A stretch of 64,000 nucleotides of DNA from Paenibacillus sp. PAMC 26794 (GTDB lineage: Bacteria; Bacillota; Bacilli; Paenibacillales; Paenibacillaceae), in the NCBI RefSeq assembly GCF_000316035.1, contig NZ_ANHX01000009.1, forward strand, positions 47,376 through 111,375, read 5' to 3'. A model generated the notes under the pieces. It was not told the DNA's origin, did not search any database, and saw only the letters and a program-made list of their open reading frames with translations. The position numbers and the translations under genes were made by a program. Positions 63,999-64,000 of the stretch are shown here, in pieces; the first letter of the stretch is position 1, and each line of letters opens with the position of its first letter.

Positions 63999-64000
63999 AG

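Overview
The window looks like the chromosome of a low-to-moderate GC, spore-forming Firmicute, most probably Paenibacillus. No 16S or other marker confirms this. The evidence is a gene order that follows the Bacillus subtilis ypiF-qcrABC-ypjA...dapB-mgsA-bshB1-bshA-cca-birA-panBCD-dinG...ypmB...asnS-dnaD...nth region almost gene for gene, together with Paenibacillus-style additions: an SLH-domain surface protein, secreted amidases with copper-amine-oxidase-like domains, a GH5 endoglucanase and a beta-glucoside PTS. No rRNA, tRNA, insertion sequence, prophage or CRISPR array was seen.

Layout. 1-3.6 kb: the 3' end of an unknown gene, a histidine phosphatase, an unknown 372-aa protein, a gamma-carbonic-anhydrase-like protein, a 59-aa IDEAL-domain protein and ypiF (DUF2487). 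3.6-11.7 kb: the menaquinol:cytochrome c reductase operon qcrABC, then ypjA, a secreted GH5 endoglucanase lodged between ypjA and ypjB, a YitT protein (minus strand), a MazG-type pyrophosphohydrolase and a TPR protein. 11.7-20.5 kb: dapB, mgsA, the bacillithiol genes bshB1 and bshA, cca, birA, a highly structured untranslated RNA with its own promoter and terminator, panBCD and a second TPR protein. 20.6-33 kb: dinG, rex, an MTA/SAH deaminase, ypmB, a membrane protein overlapping a reduced FtsH-like protease, hbd, ackA, asnS and dnaD.

33-62.7 kb lies between dnaD and nth, which are neighbours in B. subtilis, and reads as an added block. It holds an ECF sigma/anti-sigma/membrane-protein operon; a minus-strand unit in which a proline T-box precedes proB-proA-proC and then, by a 4-base overlap, mtnW-mtnX-mtnB of methionine salvage, with mtnE directly upstream; a Fur-controlled siderophore-binding lipoprotein beside an AraC regulator fused to a paralogous binding domain; mtnU; a 61-aa protein behind a sigma-B-like promoter; a LysR regulator; a bglP-licT-bglA operon with cre and RAT/terminator control; leuCD behind a promoter with a Fur box; and a cell-envelope cluster (two paralogous amidases, a GerMN lipoprotein, an SLH protein). 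nth and an unknown 90-aa protein end the window.

The most unusual points are the T-box-proBAC-mtnWXB transcription unit, the Fur box at leuCD, the reduced FtsH with its overlapping partner, the AraC/binding-protein fusion next to its paralogue, and the structured RNA ahead of panB. All function calls come from reading the sequence; no database search was possible.
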